Assembly (NCBI GenBank): GCA_022071955.1
Contig: JAJVIM010000005.1
Span: 124,001-188,000 of the forward strand
From: Anaerolineae bacterium
Lineage (GTDB): Bacteria; Chloroflexota; Anaerolineae; 4572-78; J111
Reading direction: 5' to 3'
DNA length: 64,000 nucleotides
Made by a program: the position numbers and the translations under genes. This document shows, piece by piece, positions 49,687-60,127 of this stretch. The notes under the pieces are model-generated. The model was not told where the DNA came from and made no database searches. It worked only from the letters and a program-made list of their open reading frames with translations. Position 1 is the first letter of the stretch. Every line of letters begins with the position of its first letter.

Positions 49687-51144
49687 TTGGCAGACATCAC
49701 TGAAGTTAAAAAAATATTGCCACATAAAACAATTCGCTTGCCTCGTCTGGCGATCAATCTCATAGTTCTGTCCGGAGCCGAGTTACTCAGCAAAGTTCTG
49801 GCGGCTATCGCCTTTGCGTATCTGGCCAGAGTGCTTGGGCCTCAAGGTTACGGCAATCTGGAGTTTGCGCTGGCCATCATCTTTTTCCTGACCTTGTTTG
49901 TTGACAGTGGGTTGAGTCCATATAGCGCGCGCGAAATTGCCAAAAACGTTGGCGCAGTGAATCGCCTCACTGCTCATATTATATTTATCCGTTACTTGTT
50001 GGTTTTAGTTGCCCTGTCAATTCTGGTTTTGGTGACCTTGCTTATTGACAAACCGTGGCCGGTCAAACAGTTAATGTTGGTCTACAGTCTTACGTTGCTG
50101 GCCTGGCCCGGCCTGTTGCAAGGGATTTTTCAAGGCCGCGATATGATGGCATATGTGGCCATCGCTTCAATCATCCGCTGGTCGCTTTTTGCGGCGGGCG
50201 TCTTTCTGTTTGTTCATGGGGGTACCCGGCTCTGGCTAGTGGCGTTAATTGAAGGGACGTCCATTGGCTGTATGGCCGTCTATTATTTTTGTTCTTTTGG
50301 TTATCATTTTGGCGTACCCTGGCAGCGTCTTGATTTTTCCTACGCTCTGTCAATATTTCGTCAGGCCTTACCCATTGGTGCAAGTGAGATAGTTTGGGCG
50401 GTGAAGGTGTATTCTGTTACCGTTGTATTGGGCCTGGTTATTACCGGCCCCGAAGTTGGCTGGTTTGGCGCCGCTCACCGGTTTGTTATCGCTTTACATA
50501 CCTTTGTCTGGCTTTATTTTTTTAACTTGCTGCCATCTATTTCCCGTTGTACTCAGGGAACTATTGAAGACCTGCATCGCTTGATTGGCACTTCAATTCG
50601 GGTTACGGCCTGGCTGGCGGTTTTTTTTGGTATTGTCAGTACAATCTTTGCGGAACCCATTATCACCTTGCTGTATGGCTCACAATACCACGAAACTGTT
50701 GGGGTATTTCAGGTGCTGATCTGGCTGGTTCCATTGGCTTTGATGAGCGGTCATTATCGGTATACCTTGATTGGCTACAATCAACAGCGGCTGGAATTTA
50801 CCACGGCCGCCATTGGCGCTGGGTTTAATATTTTGCTCAATCTCTTTCTGATTCCAGCGTATGGTTTGCCGGGGGCGGCTTGGGCTATGGTTCTCTCAGA
50901 GGTTTTGATCTGGATAATGGCCTACTATTTTGTTCGCCGCAGGGTGGGACACATTGCTACACTGCCTCATCTGTACCGACCTCTGGCCGGTGGGGCAATT
51001 CTTGTTGTTGTATTGTATCTTTTTCTGCCGGCAAATATCTGGCTGGACGGGTTGGTAGCCATAATTGTCTATGGTTTGGCTCTGTCAATACTTCACCCCG
51101 AGCTGATTTCTGATATTCGCGTGACGGTCTTTCCCGGGCCGTAG
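49687..51144 (+). CDS. Wzx-type lipid-linked oligosaccharide flippase
   Basis: 485 residues and about twelve to fourteen helices in the MATE/Wzx (polysaccharide_synt) pattern. LSKVLAAIAFAYLARVLGPQ, GYGNLEFALAI and LFVDSGLSPYSAREIAKNVG are the conserved N-terminal half. It would flip undecaprenyl-linked repeat units for the Wzy-type protein at 15604. The start is TTG 49687 (GTAGGG upstream). Confidence 0.86.
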   Translation: MADITEVKKILPHKTIRLPRLAINLIVLSGAELLSKVLAAIAFAYLARVLGPQGYGNLEFALAIIFFLTLFVDSGLSPYSAREIAKNVGAVNRLTAHIIFIRYLLVLVALSILVLVTLLIDKPWPVKQLMLVYSLTLLAWPGLLQGIFQGRDMMAYVAIASIIRWSLFAAGVFLFVHGGTRLWLVALIEGTSIGCMAVYYFCSFGYHFGVPWQRLDFSYALSIFRQALPIGASEIVWAVKVYSVTVVLGLVITGPEVGWFGAAHRFVIALHTFVWLYFFNLLPSISRCTQGTIEDLHRLIGTSIRVTAWLAVFFGIVSTIFAEPIITLLYGSQYHETVGVFQVLIWLVPLALMSGHYRYTLIGYNQQRLEFTTAAIGAGFNILLNLFLIPAYGLPGAAWAMVLSEVLIWIMAYYFVRRRVGHIATLPHLYRPLAGGAILVVVLYLFLPANIWLDGLVAIIVYGLALSILHPELISDIRVTVFPGP

Positions 51145-51172
51145 TAAGCAAATTTTTATTAGCAAGGATGTG

Positions 51173-52777
51173 ATGAAAATGCAATTTGCGCCTGTCACCG
51201 AGCTGGAGACCTTGAACGGGACTAAAGCCGAATTTCAGACCAAACCAACTCTCTGGCGGTATTCAAGCCGGGGTATCGTTGTGCGTCTCTTTCTTACCTG
51301 TTGGCTTGTTTATACAGCTCATTTTGCCACTAATACGGTGCGAGAGATTTACCCGGCGCTAAGCTTGGGCGATCATCTGACATTCGATGTATCCGAGTAT
51401 CTGGGGTTGCACCCCGACATTTTTGAGCTACCCGGACGGGGAGTGTTTATCAACAATAACCCGGGGGCGTCGATACTTGGAGCGATTCCCTACACCCTCT
51501 TTCGTCCGATTATTGATCAGGTTGTCGAGCAGGTACAGCGCACCCGGGCGTTGTCTTCAGAGTCAGCGCCGGAATACAAGAGCAGTTATCCAATGGCTCG
51601 CGAATTTTATCGGCAGGCCTACCAGCGGGGTTTCGATATTAAATTTGGCCTGGCGGCCGGAGTAATTCAGGCTTTTCTAATGGCCCCGCTCTCGGCGCTT
51701 AGCGTTGTTGTGATGTTCCGAATCCTGATTAGCCTGACTGCCTCTATGAAGGCAGCTTTGTTGCTGGCCCTGCTCTATGCTTTTGCAACCCCGGTTTTCT
51801 ACCGAACAGCCCAACTAAACCATAACCTGTTGGTTGGCCACTCCGCTCTGTTTGCCTTTGCCCTGTTGTGGCAGCCCTGGGCGGGGCCAGCCCGGCGGAA
51901 ATATCTGCACTATCTGCTGGCCGGGTTGCTGTGTGGTTGGGCTGTGGTTTTGGATTATACGGGACTAATAGTTGTTGCTGTATTAGGTCTTTACACCCTG
52001 GCGCAGTGGGTCCGGCGGCCCTCAGCGCAAAAATCCTGGGGTGATCTACTGCTATTTGGTGTTGGTGTGGCTATGAGCTTGGCAGTATTGTTGGGCTATC
52101 AGTGGTTGGCGTTTGGTCATCCCCTTTATCCAGCCCAGCGCTTTATGCCGCCAACCCCATTCAGCCATTATGGCTACAATGGTATGGACTGGCCACACCC
52201 GGATTTACTGTGGGAGACGGCGTTTGGAATACGCTTTGGGCTGTTTACCTCGGCTCCTCTCCTGTTGTTGGCCTTGTACGTTCCGGCCTGGTTTCACCGC
52301 CGAAATCGGCTGGTGGGTAACCTGGAGATGGGGTGTATTATCGTCTTTACTGTGGCGCTTTTTCTTTTTGCCGCCGCCAGCCAATATGGGTGGTTACAGT
52401 TTAATTCCGGGGTCCGGTATGTTGTTCCGGTGACACCATTCCTTTTTCTATTAGTCGTCGATGTATTGCTACGAATGCCGGTCGGGTTGGCTGTGTTTAT
52501 CGGTTTCGTGACCACCTATTGGTCGTGGTGTCTGGCTATGTACCGAGACGTGGAGCAGGGGTTGGGGGTATTTGAGTCGCTGATTCATATCACTCTTGAG
52601 GGAGTCCGCCTGCCATGGCTAACGACATTAGAGGGGATGGGGTATGTTAAAGAAGGAACTTTCGCGTTGCCGTTGCTACTGCTCTGTGGGGTTATCCTCT
52701 GGGTGTTGTGGGCGGTGAATGTACCGAAAATGCAAACGGCGCGGTTTTTCAGTTTGAAAGAACGCAGTAACCCTTGA
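51173..52777 (+). CDS. Polytopic membrane protein, possible GT-C glycosyltransferase
   Basis: 534 residues with about eleven helices. The first extracellular loop reads IYPALSLGDHLTFDVSEYLG, with acidic residues where GT-C enzymes hold their catalytic acid, followed by GRGVFINNNPGASILGAIPY. It has no clear GT39 signature and is less like the other GT-C proteins here, so the family is tentative. The start is one of GTG 51170, ATG 51173 or ATG 51179; AAGGAT sits at 51164-51169. Confidence 0.55.
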   Translation: MKMQFAPVTELETLNGTKAEFQTKPTLWRYSSRGIVVRLFLTCWLVYTAHFATNTVREIYPALSLGDHLTFDVSEYLGLHPDIFELPGRGVFINNNPGASILGAIPYTLFRPIIDQVVEQVQRTRALSSESAPEYKSSYPMAREFYRQAYQRGFDIKFGLAAGVIQAFLMAPLSALSVVVMFRILISLTASMKAALLLALLYAFATPVFYRTAQLNHNLLVGHSALFAFALLWQPWAGPARRKYLHYLLAGLLCGWAVVLDYTGLIVVAVLGLYTLAQWVRRPSAQKSWGDLLLFGVGVAMSLAVLLGYQWLAFGHPLYPAQRFMPPTPFSHYGYNGMDWPHPDLLWETAFGIRFGLFTSAPLLLLALYVPAWFHRRNRLVGNLEMGCIIVFTVALFLFAAASQYGWLQFNSGVRYVVPVTPFLFLLVVDVLLRMPVGLAVFIGFVTTYWSWCLAMYRDVEQGLGVFESLIHITLEGVRLPWLTTLEGMGYVKEGTFALPLLLLCGVILWVLWAVNVPKMQTARFFSLKERSNP

Positions 52778-52850
52778 TAAGTTACATTTGTTTGTTGCCA
52801 AATCATAATTTTTGTTGTTGACCTTATCTCAAAATTGTCAGAAAGTAAAT

Positions 52851-55058
52851 ATGTCCACAATACTTGCCAAACCAGACTCTCTTAAAAATGTAATCTTGAT
52901 CCGTGTTTTACCACTTTTGTTTTGGTTTCTGGGTGTAACCGTCTTTGCATGGGCTGTTCTGGATACCCGTTTTCGTAGCGCCGAGGGGGTGCTGACCGGC
53001 AGAATTTGCCTGCCGCTCAGCATGGGGATCGCTCTGTTCATTGCCGGTTATACGGTGGCCGGCAAACTGCGGGCGTTTGGCTTTTGGCTGGCGCTGGCGC
53101 TGTTAGGCCAGGCCGTGGCTTTGCAACTGATTCAGGCCGGACCGTACATGCGCTATCAGCATTTCCTGCCCCTGTCCCAGATTCATCCCCTGCTGCTGAG
53201 TTTTTTGGTGGTGCAGGCGGGCCTGGTAGTGCGCGGTCTGGTTGAACGCTGGTCATCGATTGGCCCCTGGTTGCGCAAAACCTTCAAACTCTGGCAACTG
53301 ATTGGTCTTGGTCTGATCTTTTTTCTCACCAGTGCTACTGTCTCGCCCCGGCCATCCGTTTACGCCGTCGAGTTGATTTTTGCGGCGGCGGTGCAGGCAA
53401 TTAATCTGGGCGGTATTATTCTGGCAGTCTGGGCTTTGCCGGTAAACGCGCTGGCCTCGGCAAAGATGTGTTTTGAACGCCTGTTTGGGCCGGCCACAGT
53501 CCCGGACGAAACCGCCGCACCGGGACGGCTCGACCGCTTTGCCCTGCTGTTGGCCGTTTGGGTTTTTATTCTGGCTGCCGCCCTCAATTATTATGCTTAT
53601 CAGCAGCATCCCCATATCCCCGACGAAGTGGCTTATCTGTATCAGGCTCGTTTTTTGGCAACCGGCGAGTTGACCCAACCTCTGCCGCCGGTGCCGGCTG
53701 CGTTTGACTTTTACCTGATGCATTTTCGCGAGCAGTTTTGGTATCCCAGCCCGCCCCCCGGTTGGCCGGCAATGCTGGCGATTGGTGTTTGGCTGGGTGC
53801 GGGCTGGCTGGTTAACCCCGTGCTCACCGGGCTGAACATTCTGGTTGGCTATCTGCTGCTCCGCGAACTCTACTCGCGCCGCACAGCCCGCCTGTCAATC
53901 TTTTTGCTGGCGCTCTCGCCCTGGTACGTGTTTATGGGCATGAATTTTATGACCCACCAGTTCACCCTCACCTGCGCTCTGCTGGCGGCGGTGGGGGTGG
54001 CCTGGGCCGGGCGAACCGGTCGCTCGGTTTGGGCCTGGGCCGGCGGGTTGGGATTAGGGATGCTGGCTATCATCCGGCCCCTGGAAGCCTTTGTGGTGGC
54101 CGGGCTGTTGGGGTTGTGGGCTATCGGCCTGGGTGGCCGGCGACTGAAAGTTGCCTCACTGGCCGGCCTGGGGCTGGCCACAATTCTGAGCGGTGCGTTG
54201 GTGCTGCCTTATAACTGGGTGCTCACCGGTAGCCCAACCAGATTTCCAATTATGGCTTATACCGATGAATATTTTGGGCCCAATTCCAACGCGCTCGGCT
54301 TTGGGCCGGACCGGGGTATGGGCTGGCCCATCGACCCATTTCCCGGCCACAGCCTGCTGGATGCTGCGGTTAATGCCAACCTCAACACCTTTTCCATCAA
54401 TATTGAGTTGTTTGGCTGGAGTACAGGTTCGCTGCTGGTGATAGCCCTGCTGCTGTTTGCCGGCCGGTTGCGCCGCAGCGATTATCTGCTGCTGGCGTTG
54501 GTGACGGCTATTTTTACGGCGCACATATTTTATTATTTCAGCGGCGGCCCGGATTTTGGGGCGCGCTACTGGTATTTGATGATTATCCCCTGTGTCGCGC
54601 TCACTGCGCGAGGACTCCAGTTTTTGGGCCAACAACTCGATGCAAGAGGAAGCCGGTCAATTTTGGGCGATGCGCGGGTGATGGCTGCTGTTTTGGTTTT
54701 GTGCCTGCTGGCGTTGGTCAATTACTTCCCGTGGCGAGCCATCGACAAATATTACCATTACCTCAATATGCGGCCGGATATTCGTTATCTGGCGCAGGAG
54801 TACAATTTTGGCCGCAGCCTGGTTTTTATTCGCGGCGACGAACACCCCGACTACGCTTCGGCGGCGGTTTATAACCCGGTTGATGTTTACGTCGCCGGCC
54901 CGCTTTATGTGAGAAACCTTTCGCCGGAAGTGACAGCGCAGGTTGCGGCCGCCTATCCCGGTTGGCCCGTGTGGCTGGTTGATGGCCCAACAATTACCGG
55001 GGCTGGTTACAGAGTTGTGGCCGGCCCGCTAGCACCGCAGGAGTTGCAGGGTAGATGA
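52851..55058 (+). CDS. Large polytopic glycosyltransferase, GT39/GT83-like
   Basis: 735 residues. An extra N-terminal block of about six helices (residues 15-220) precedes the GT-C part. The acid motif appears as HPHIPDEVAYLYQARFLATG after a helix near 245, and FWYPSPPPGWPAMLAIGVWL is the substrate-loop Pro motif. The C-terminal about 100 residues are soluble and extracellular. Length exceeds most GT39 proteins because of the N-terminal block. ATG 52851 is preferred; GAAAG lies upstream. Confidence 0.7.
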   Translation: MSTILAKPDSLKNVILIRVLPLLFWFLGVTVFAWAVLDTRFRSAEGVLTGRICLPLSMGIALFIAGYTVAGKLRAFGFWLALALLGQAVALQLIQAGPYMRYQHFLPLSQIHPLLLSFLVVQAGLVVRGLVERWSSIGPWLRKTFKLWQLIGLGLIFFLTSATVSPRPSVYAVELIFAAAVQAINLGGIILAVWALPVNALASAKMCFERLFGPATVPDETAAPGRLDRFALLLAVWVFILAAALNYYAYQQHPHIPDEVAYLYQARFLATGELTQPLPPVPAAFDFYLMHFREQFWYPSPPPGWPAMLAIGVWLGAGWLVNPVLTGLNILVGYLLLRELYSRRTARLSIFLLALSPWYVFMGMNFMTHQFTLTCALLAAVGVAWAGRTGRSVWAWAGGLGLGMLAIIRPLEAFVVAGLLGLWAIGLGGRRLKVASLAGLGLATILSGALVLPYNWVLTGSPTRFPIMAYTDEYFGPNSNALGFGPDRGMGWPIDPFPGHSLLDAAVNANLNTFSINIELFGWSTGSLLVIALLLFAGRLRRSDYLLLALVTAIFTAHIFYYFSGGPDFGARYWYLMIIPCVALTARGLQFLGQQLDARGSRSILGDARVMAAVLVLCLLALVNYFPWRAIDKYYHYLNMRPDIRYLAQEYNFGRSLVFIRGDEHPDYASAAVYNPVDVYVAGPLYVRNLSPEVTAQVAAAYPGWPVWLVDGPTITGAGYRVVAGPLAPQELQGR

Positions 55059-56032
55059 GTGATGAGCATCCGTTTAGTCGCTATCGTGATTGCCGGATTG
55101 TTGTTTTAGGTGCATCGGGTTTTTTGGGGCGCTGGGTGGCGCGAGCGTTGAGCTGGTGCGGCGCTGAGCTTTATCTGGTTGTCCGCCGGGCCAAAGCTGC
55201 CCCGAACTTTGAATGTTACGATGTAAAAGGCCAGGTTGTCGAGGTGAACCTGGCGGACTCCGCAGCGGTGCGCCGGTTTTTTCGGCGGGTGCAACCGACA
55301 ATCACTTTTAATTTGGCCGGCTACGGCGTTGATCCGGCCGAGCGTGACGATCAGACGGCTTTTCAAATCAATACGCATTTGCTCCAAACAATTTGCCACG
55401 CATTGGTGGATATCCGCGATTGGGCCTGGTGCGGGCTGGACATTGTTCATGTGGGGTCTGCCCTGGAATATGGGGCCATTGGCGGCAATCTGGCCGAAGA
55501 CTCCCGGCCAAATCCAACAACGCTTTACGGGCGATCAAAATTGGCCGGCACACTGGCGCTGGCCAGCAGTTGCCGGGCTTACGGCCTGCGGGGGATAACA
55601 GCTCGATTATTCACCGTGTATGGGCCGGGTGAACATGCGGGGCGGCTCCTGCCATCGTTGCTGGCCGCGGCGCAAACCGGCCAGCCGCTAGCCCTGACCG
55701 CCGGAACTCAGCAGCGGGATTTTATCTATGTTGAGGATGCCGCCGAAGGATTGCTGCGTTTGGGCCTGGCCCGATCCCGGCCCGGCGAGATTGTCAATTT
55801 GGCCACGGGACAGTTAACCCCCGTGCGCCGCTTTGTTGAGAGCGCTGCCGAAATCCTGCAGCTTCCCGCCGACCGGCTGGAATTTGGGACAATTCCCCTT
55901 CGGGTTGAAGAAATGGAGCACGACCCGGTAACGATTGCGCGGCTGCGGCGGCTGGTTGGCTGGGCGCCGCCCACACCAATCACCGCAGGAATTCGCCGGA
56001 CGGTTGAATTTGGGGTCAGGTTGGCGGCGTAG
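55055..56032 (+). CDS. NAD-dependent sugar epimerase/reductase (SDR family)
   Basis: 325 residues. VVLGASGFLGRWVARAL is the NAD-binding GxxGxxG loop, and TTLYGRSKLAGTLALASSCR holds the catalytic YxxxK. RLFTVYGPGEHAGRLLPSLL and QQRDFIYVEDAAEGLLRLGL are extended-SDR landmarks. Near a CDP-glucose pathway it may reduce or epimerise the 4-keto sugar. It overlaps the upstream gene by ATGA. Confidence 0.82.
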   Translation: MSDEHPFSRYRDCRIVVLGASGFLGRWVARALSWCGAELYLVVRRAKAAPNFECYDVKGQVVEVNLADSAAVRRFFRRVQPTITFNLAGYGVDPAERDDQTAFQINTHLLQTICHALVDIRDWAWCGLDIVHVGSALEYGAIGGNLAEDSRPNPTTLYGRSKLAGTLALASSCRAYGLRGITARLFTVYGPGEHAGRLLPSLLAAAQTGQPLALTAGTQQRDFIYVEDAAEGLLRLGLARSRPGEIVNLATGQLTPVRRFVESAAEILQLPADRLEFGTIPLRVEEMEHDPVTIARLRRLVGWAPPTPITAGIRRTVEFGVRLAA

Positions 56033-56125
56033 GGTCTCTGCCCCATCGTTTTGGGTCGGGGCCTTCGGGAAGCGCCCTTACATTCGCTGACTCGCAGATT
56101 CGCTTATTTTCAAAGGAGGTTGCCA

Positions 56126-56977
56126 ATGAATGTCCAGATGCCGGCCAAAAATGTTGGGCCGGATGTGTCTTTTATTATGCCCTGTTACAACGAAGAAGAG
56201 GTGGTTGGGTATACCATTCCCCGCTTTGTCAGAGCGTTTGAGCAAGCCGGCTACCGCCTGCAACTGGTGGCCGTGGACAATGGCTCGCGGGATCGGACCG
56301 GCGAAATCCTGCGGGAACTGGCCACCGAATACCCGGCGGTAACGCCGCACCGGGTTGAGCTGAACCAGGGCTACGGCTTCGGCCTGCTCAGCGGCATCCC
56401 CCTTTGCACCGCACCTTGGGTGGGAATGATCCCCGCCGACGGCCAGGTTGACGCCGAAGATGTGGTGCGGCTGTACGAGGCGGTGATGGTAACCGATGGC
56501 CGGGTGCTGGGCAAAGTCCGGCGGCGCTTTCGGATGGACGGCCTGCGCCGCAAAGTGGTCTCGGTAACGTACAATCTGTTTGTCCGGCTGCTGTGGCCGC
56601 GTCTGGAGTCGCTCGACGTGAACGGCACGCCCAAACTGCTGCGGCGAGACGTGCTGCTGCTGATGGAGCTAAAATCCAAAAACTGGCTGCTCGACCCCGA
56701 AATTATGATCAAAGCTCACTACATGGGCATCCGTGTGCTTGAATTTAACGCCTTTGCCCGCATGCGCGGCGGCGGCGTTTCTCACGTGCGCGTTTCTACC
56801 TGCTACGAGTTCCTCAAAAATCTGCTAATTTTCCGTTTTTCCAAAGAGTGGCGGCGAGCTTTCCAGCAGGCCACGCTGGCCTCAAAAAGTATCAAACGCC
56901 CCGCAGAAATGGCCGCGCCCCAAACTGTCATCAACCTGAGTGAGGCGGGGTCTGCCTTCAAAACATTGGCCGATTAG
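56126..56977 (+). CDS. DPM1-like glycosyltransferase (GT2)
   Basis: 283 residues. [55 protein letters not shown] and [15 protein letters not shown] match the polyprenyl-phosphate-sugar synthase pattern (PADGQ metal region). Unlike the gene at 46487 it lacks C-terminal helices. AAAGGAGG precedes ATG 56126; the longer frame from 56051 is not supported. Confidence 0.8.
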   Translation: MNVQMPAKNVGPDVSFIMPCYNEEEVVGYTIPRFVRAFEQAGYRLQLVAVDNGSRDRTGEILRELATEYPAVTPHRVELNQGYGFGLLSGIPLCTAPWVGMIPADGQVDAEDVVRLYEAVMVTDGRVLGKVRRRFRMDGLRRKVVSVTYNLFVRLLWPRLESLDVNGTPKLLRRDVLLLMELKSKNWLLDPEIMIKAHYMGIRVLEFNAFARMRGGGVSHVRVSTCYEFLKNLLIFRFSKEWRRAFQQATLASKSIKRPAEMAAPQTVINLSEAGSAFKTLAD

Positions 56978-56991
56978 GATTGACTGCTGCC

Positions 56992-58230
56992 ATGACTCAC
57001 TACAAACGAACAACCTGCCGGGCCTGCGGCCAAAAGCAACTCCAGCCTTTTTTGGCGCTGGGGCCAACGCCGCTGGCCAATTCATTTCCCGGCTCGACCG
57101 CAGAATTCAGCACCGAGCCGGCTTATCCGCTCGACGTTTATTTTTGCGAAAACTGCTCGCTGGTGCAGTTGCTGGATGTTATCGACCCCGAAGTTCTGTT
57201 TCGACACTATATTTACGTGACCGGCACTTCTGATACCATCGCCGCCCACAATCAGCGGTACGCCCAAACCGTGGTTGAGTTTATGCGGCTGGGCGCTGAC
57301 GATCTGGTGGTAGAAGTAGCCAGCAACGATGGCAGCCTGCTGAAATGTTTTCAGCCGCATGGCGTCAGAACTCTGGGCATCGAACCGGCCAGCAACATTG
57401 CCGAACTGGCCCGCGCCGGCGGCGTTGAAACGGTCAACCAGTTTTTTAACTCCGCCACGGCGCAACAGGTACGGGCAACCCACGGGCCGGCCCGGGTAGT
57501 CATCGGCAACAATGTGCTGGCCCACGTTGATGACACGCAGGATTTTTTGCTGGGCGGCAAGCTGCTGCTGGCCGACGACGGGCTGGTTATTGTTGAAGTG
57601 CCCTATTTGCGAGAACTGCTGGATCGGCTGGAATACGACACCATCTACCACGAACACCTTTGCTACTTTTCTGTAACCGCGCTGCTACACCTGTGCGATG
57701 CGGTGGGGTTGTCCGTTGTCCATCTGGATCACGTGCCGGTGCATGGCGGGTCGCTGCGGATGTACGCCGGCCGGTGCGAATACTATCCCGCTCACGCTCC
57801 GGAAGTGCTGGCTCTGGCGGCAGGTGAGCACGAGGCCGGCCTGACCCATCTGGCAACGTATCAACGCTTTGCCGCCGCGGTTGGCGTCAACCGGCGGGCT
57901 ATTCTACAGTTGCTGCACAGTTTGAAGCAGACCGGCAAAACGGTGGTCGGGTACGGCGCGCCGGCCAAGGGGAACACGCTGCTAAACTACTGCGGCATCG
58001 GCCCCGATCTGCTGGCCTACACTGTCGATAAAAATCCCATGAAAGTTGGCCTTTATACGCCGGGCATGCATCTGCCGGTGCTGCCGGTTTCTACCCTGCT
58101 GGAGCGACAGCCAGATTATGTGCTGATTTTGGCCTGGAATTTTGCCGACGAGATTATGCGCCAGCAGCAAGCCTACCGCGAGCGCGGCGGCCAGTTTATT
58201 GTTCCTATTCCCCAACCAAAGGTGGTGTAA
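56992..58230 (+). CDS. SAM-dependent C-methyltransferase-like protein (TylCIII/NovU type)
   Basis: 412 residues in the three-part layout of sugar C-methyltransferases. An N-terminal zinc-binding domain (CRACG...PLANSF and [11 protein letters not shown]) precedes the SAM-binding Rossmann domain ([19 protein letters not shown], then [11 protein letters not shown]). A C-terminal domain has [27 protein letters not shown] and [18 protein letters not shown]. These enzymes methylate C3 of 4-keto-6-deoxy sugars. Directly before rfbF and rfbG, a CDP-linked 4-keto-6-deoxyhexose is the expected substrate. Starts TTG 56980 and ATG 56992 are both possible. Confidence 0.83.
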   Translation: MTHYKRTTCRACGQKQLQPFLALGPTPLANSFPGSTAEFSTEPAYPLDVYFCENCSLVQLLDVIDPEVLFRHYIYVTGTSDTIAAHNQRYAQTVVEFMRLGADDLVVEVASNDGSLLKCFQPHGVRTLGIEPASNIAELARAGGVETVNQFFNSATAQQVRATHGPARVVIGNNVLAHVDDTQDFLLGGKLLLADDGLVIVEVPYLRELLDRLEYDTIYHEHLCYFSVTALLHLCDAVGLSVVHLDHVPVHGGSLRMYAGRCEYYPAHAPEVLALAAGEHEAGLTHLATYQRFAAAVGVNRRAILQLLHSLKQTGKTVVGYGAPAKGNTLLNYCGIGPDLLAYTVDKNPMKVGLYTPGMHLPVLPVSTLLERQPDYVLILAWNFADEIMRQQQAYRERGGQFIVPIPQPKVV

Positions 58231-59003
58231 TGATGAAAGTTATCATTTTAGCCGGCGGGCACGGCACCCGGCTGGCCGAAGAAACCTCGGTGCGGCCCAA
58301 ACCGATGGTTGAGATCGGCGGGCGGCCAATCCTGTGGCACATTATGCACATTTACGCCCAACACGGTTTTAAGGATTTTCTGGTGGCCTGCGGTTACAAA
58401 GGCGAAATGATCAAAGAATATTTCCATAATTTCTTTGTTCACAACAGCGATTACGTCATCAACCTCAAAACCGGCTTGCTGGACATCATCCATCAAAATG
58501 GGATTGATTGGCAGGTGGGCGTGGTTGATACCGGGCTTGACACCATGACCGGCGGCCGGATTTTGCGTTTGGAGCGCTGGATTGGCCGCGAAACTTTTAT
58601 GGCCACCTACGGTGACGGTTTGGGCGATGTAAATATTCAGGCTCTGCTGGATTTTCACCGGGCGCACGGCAGGCTGGCTACGGTAACGGCGGTGCGACCG
58701 CCGGCTCGTTTTGGCGGGTTGGTGCTTGAGGGTGAAGCGGTGTACGAGTTTTCTGAAAAGCCGCAAACCGAATCCGGCTGGATCAACGGCGGCTTTTTTG
58801 TGTTTGAGCCAGAGGTTTTTGATTATCTCGGCGGCGACGCCAGTATTTTGGAGCGGGAACCGCTGGAGCGGCTGGCCGCCGCCGGGCAACTGATGGCCTT
58901 TCGCCACCCCGGCTTCTGGCAACCGATGGATACGCTGCGGGAAAAGCAATATCTGGAATCACTTTGGACAAGCGGGCAGGCGCCATGGAAAACATGGAAA
59001 TGA
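58230..59003 (+). CDS. rfbF: Glucose-1-phosphate cytidylyltransferase
   Basis: 257 residues, the normal length. [20 protein letters not shown] followed by [16 protein letters not shown] is the nucleotide-binding signature, and [20 protein letters not shown] with YVINL is characteristic of RfbF (DdhA). It makes CDP-glucose from CTP and glucose-1-phosphate, the first step of CDP-deoxysugar synthesis. Start ATG 58230 overlaps the last base of the methyltransferase gene. Confidence 0.93.
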   Translation: MMKVIILAGGHGTRLAEETSVRPKPMVEIGGRPILWHIMHIYAQHGFKDFLVACGYKGEMIKEYFHNFFVHNSDYVINLKTGLLDIIHQNGIDWQVGVVDTGLDTMTGGRILRLERWIGRETFMATYGDGLGDVNIQALLDFHRAHGRLATVTAVRPPARFGGLVLEGEAVYEFSEKPQTESGWINGGFFVFEPEVFDYLGGDASILEREPLERLAAAGQLMAFRHPGFWQPMDTLREKQYLESLWTSGQAPWKTWK

Positions 59004-59968
59004 ACTTTTGGCAAAATCGAAAAATATTTGTCACCGGCGCGACCGGCCTGTTGGGGTCCTGGCTAACCGAGGAATTGCTGCGCCGCGGCGCGGCCGTTAC
59101 CTGTTTGGTGCGCGATTGGGTAGCCGGCAGCCGGCTGCTGTCAAACGGGGTAATGGCCCAAACCAACATTGTTCACGGTGAGTTGGAAGACTATTCGCTT
59201 TTGGTGCGGGCGCTCAATGAATACGAGATTGACACCGTGTTCCATCTGGGGGCGCAAACTATTGTTGGCACGGCGTCGCGCTCGGCCCTGTCTACGTTTG
59301 AGGCCAATATTCGGGGCACGTGGAATCTGCTGGAAGCCTGCCGCGCCTGCGCCCGGCTGATCCAGCGTGTGGTGGTTGCTTCCAGCGATAAAGCTTATGG
59401 CGCGCACGAACAGTTGCCCTACACCGAAGACATGCCGTTGCAGGGCCGCTTTCCGTACGATGTTTCCAAATCCTGCACCGATCTGATTTCTTTTTCGTAT
59501 TACCACACCTACCGCACGCCAGTGGCGGTGACTCGCTGCGGTAACCTGTTTGGCGGCGGTGACCTCAATTTTAACCGGCTGATTCCCGGCACCATCCGCT
59601 CGATTCTGCACGATGAAGCGCCGCTAATCCGCAGCGACGGCACCTTTATTCGCGACTATTTTTATGTGCGCGATGCCGTGGCCGCGTATCTGCAACTGGC
59701 CGAACAACTGCCGGATGAACGGTTTATGGGGCAGGCGTTCAATTTTGGCACCGAAACCCCCCTCTCCGTTTTGGAGATGGTGCAGCTTATTTTGAAATTG
59801 ATGGGCAGCGCCAGCCTCGCCCCCCACGTGCTCAACGAAGCCAGCCACGAAATTCCCCGGCAATATCTGGACTGCACCAAAGCGAAACAGATGTTACATT
59901 GGCGGCCTCAATTCGGCCTTGACGCGGCCCTGCACGAAACAATTGCCTGGTACAGAGAGCATCTGTAA
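59000..59968 (+). CDS. rfbG: CDP-glucose 4,6-dehydratase
   Basis: 322 residues. [20 protein letters not shown] is the NAD-binding loop, [20 protein letters not shown] the substrate region, and [14 protein letters not shown] holds Yxxx[21 protein letters not shown] is typical of RfbG (DdhB). It makes CDP-4-keto-6-deoxyglucose. ATG 59000 overlaps the rfbF stop (ATGA); ATG 58985 or 58994 would add three to five residues. No 3-dehydrase (RfbH) follows. Confidence 0.92.
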   Translation: MNFWQNRKIFVTGATGLLGSWLTEELLRRGAAVTCLVRDWVAGSRLLSNGVMAQTNIVHGELEDYSLLVRALNEYEIDTVFHLGAQTIVGTASRSALSTFEANIRGTWNLLEACRACARLIQRVVVASSDKAYGAHEQLPYTEDMPLQGRFPYDVSKSCTDLISFSYYHTYRTPVAVTRCGNLFGGGDLNFNRLIPGTIRSILHDEAPLIRSDGTFIRDYFYVRDAVAAYLQLAEQLPDERFMGQAFNFGTETPLSVLEMVQLILKLMGSASLAPHVLNEASHEIPRQYLDCTKAKQMLHWRPQFGLDAALHETIAWYREHL

Positions 59969-60127
59969 TGTTTTGCCTTTGCCGCCCAATTTGGTAGAAT
60001 TTAAAATTCAACCTTATTCAAACGCTGTTCTCTCTGTATTTTACCCCTTTAACTCGCCTCGCAAATTGAACCTGCCGCTCCATCTGTCTGTGGTTTTTCC
60101 AGATAAATACCGGATTTAGGAGCAAAT

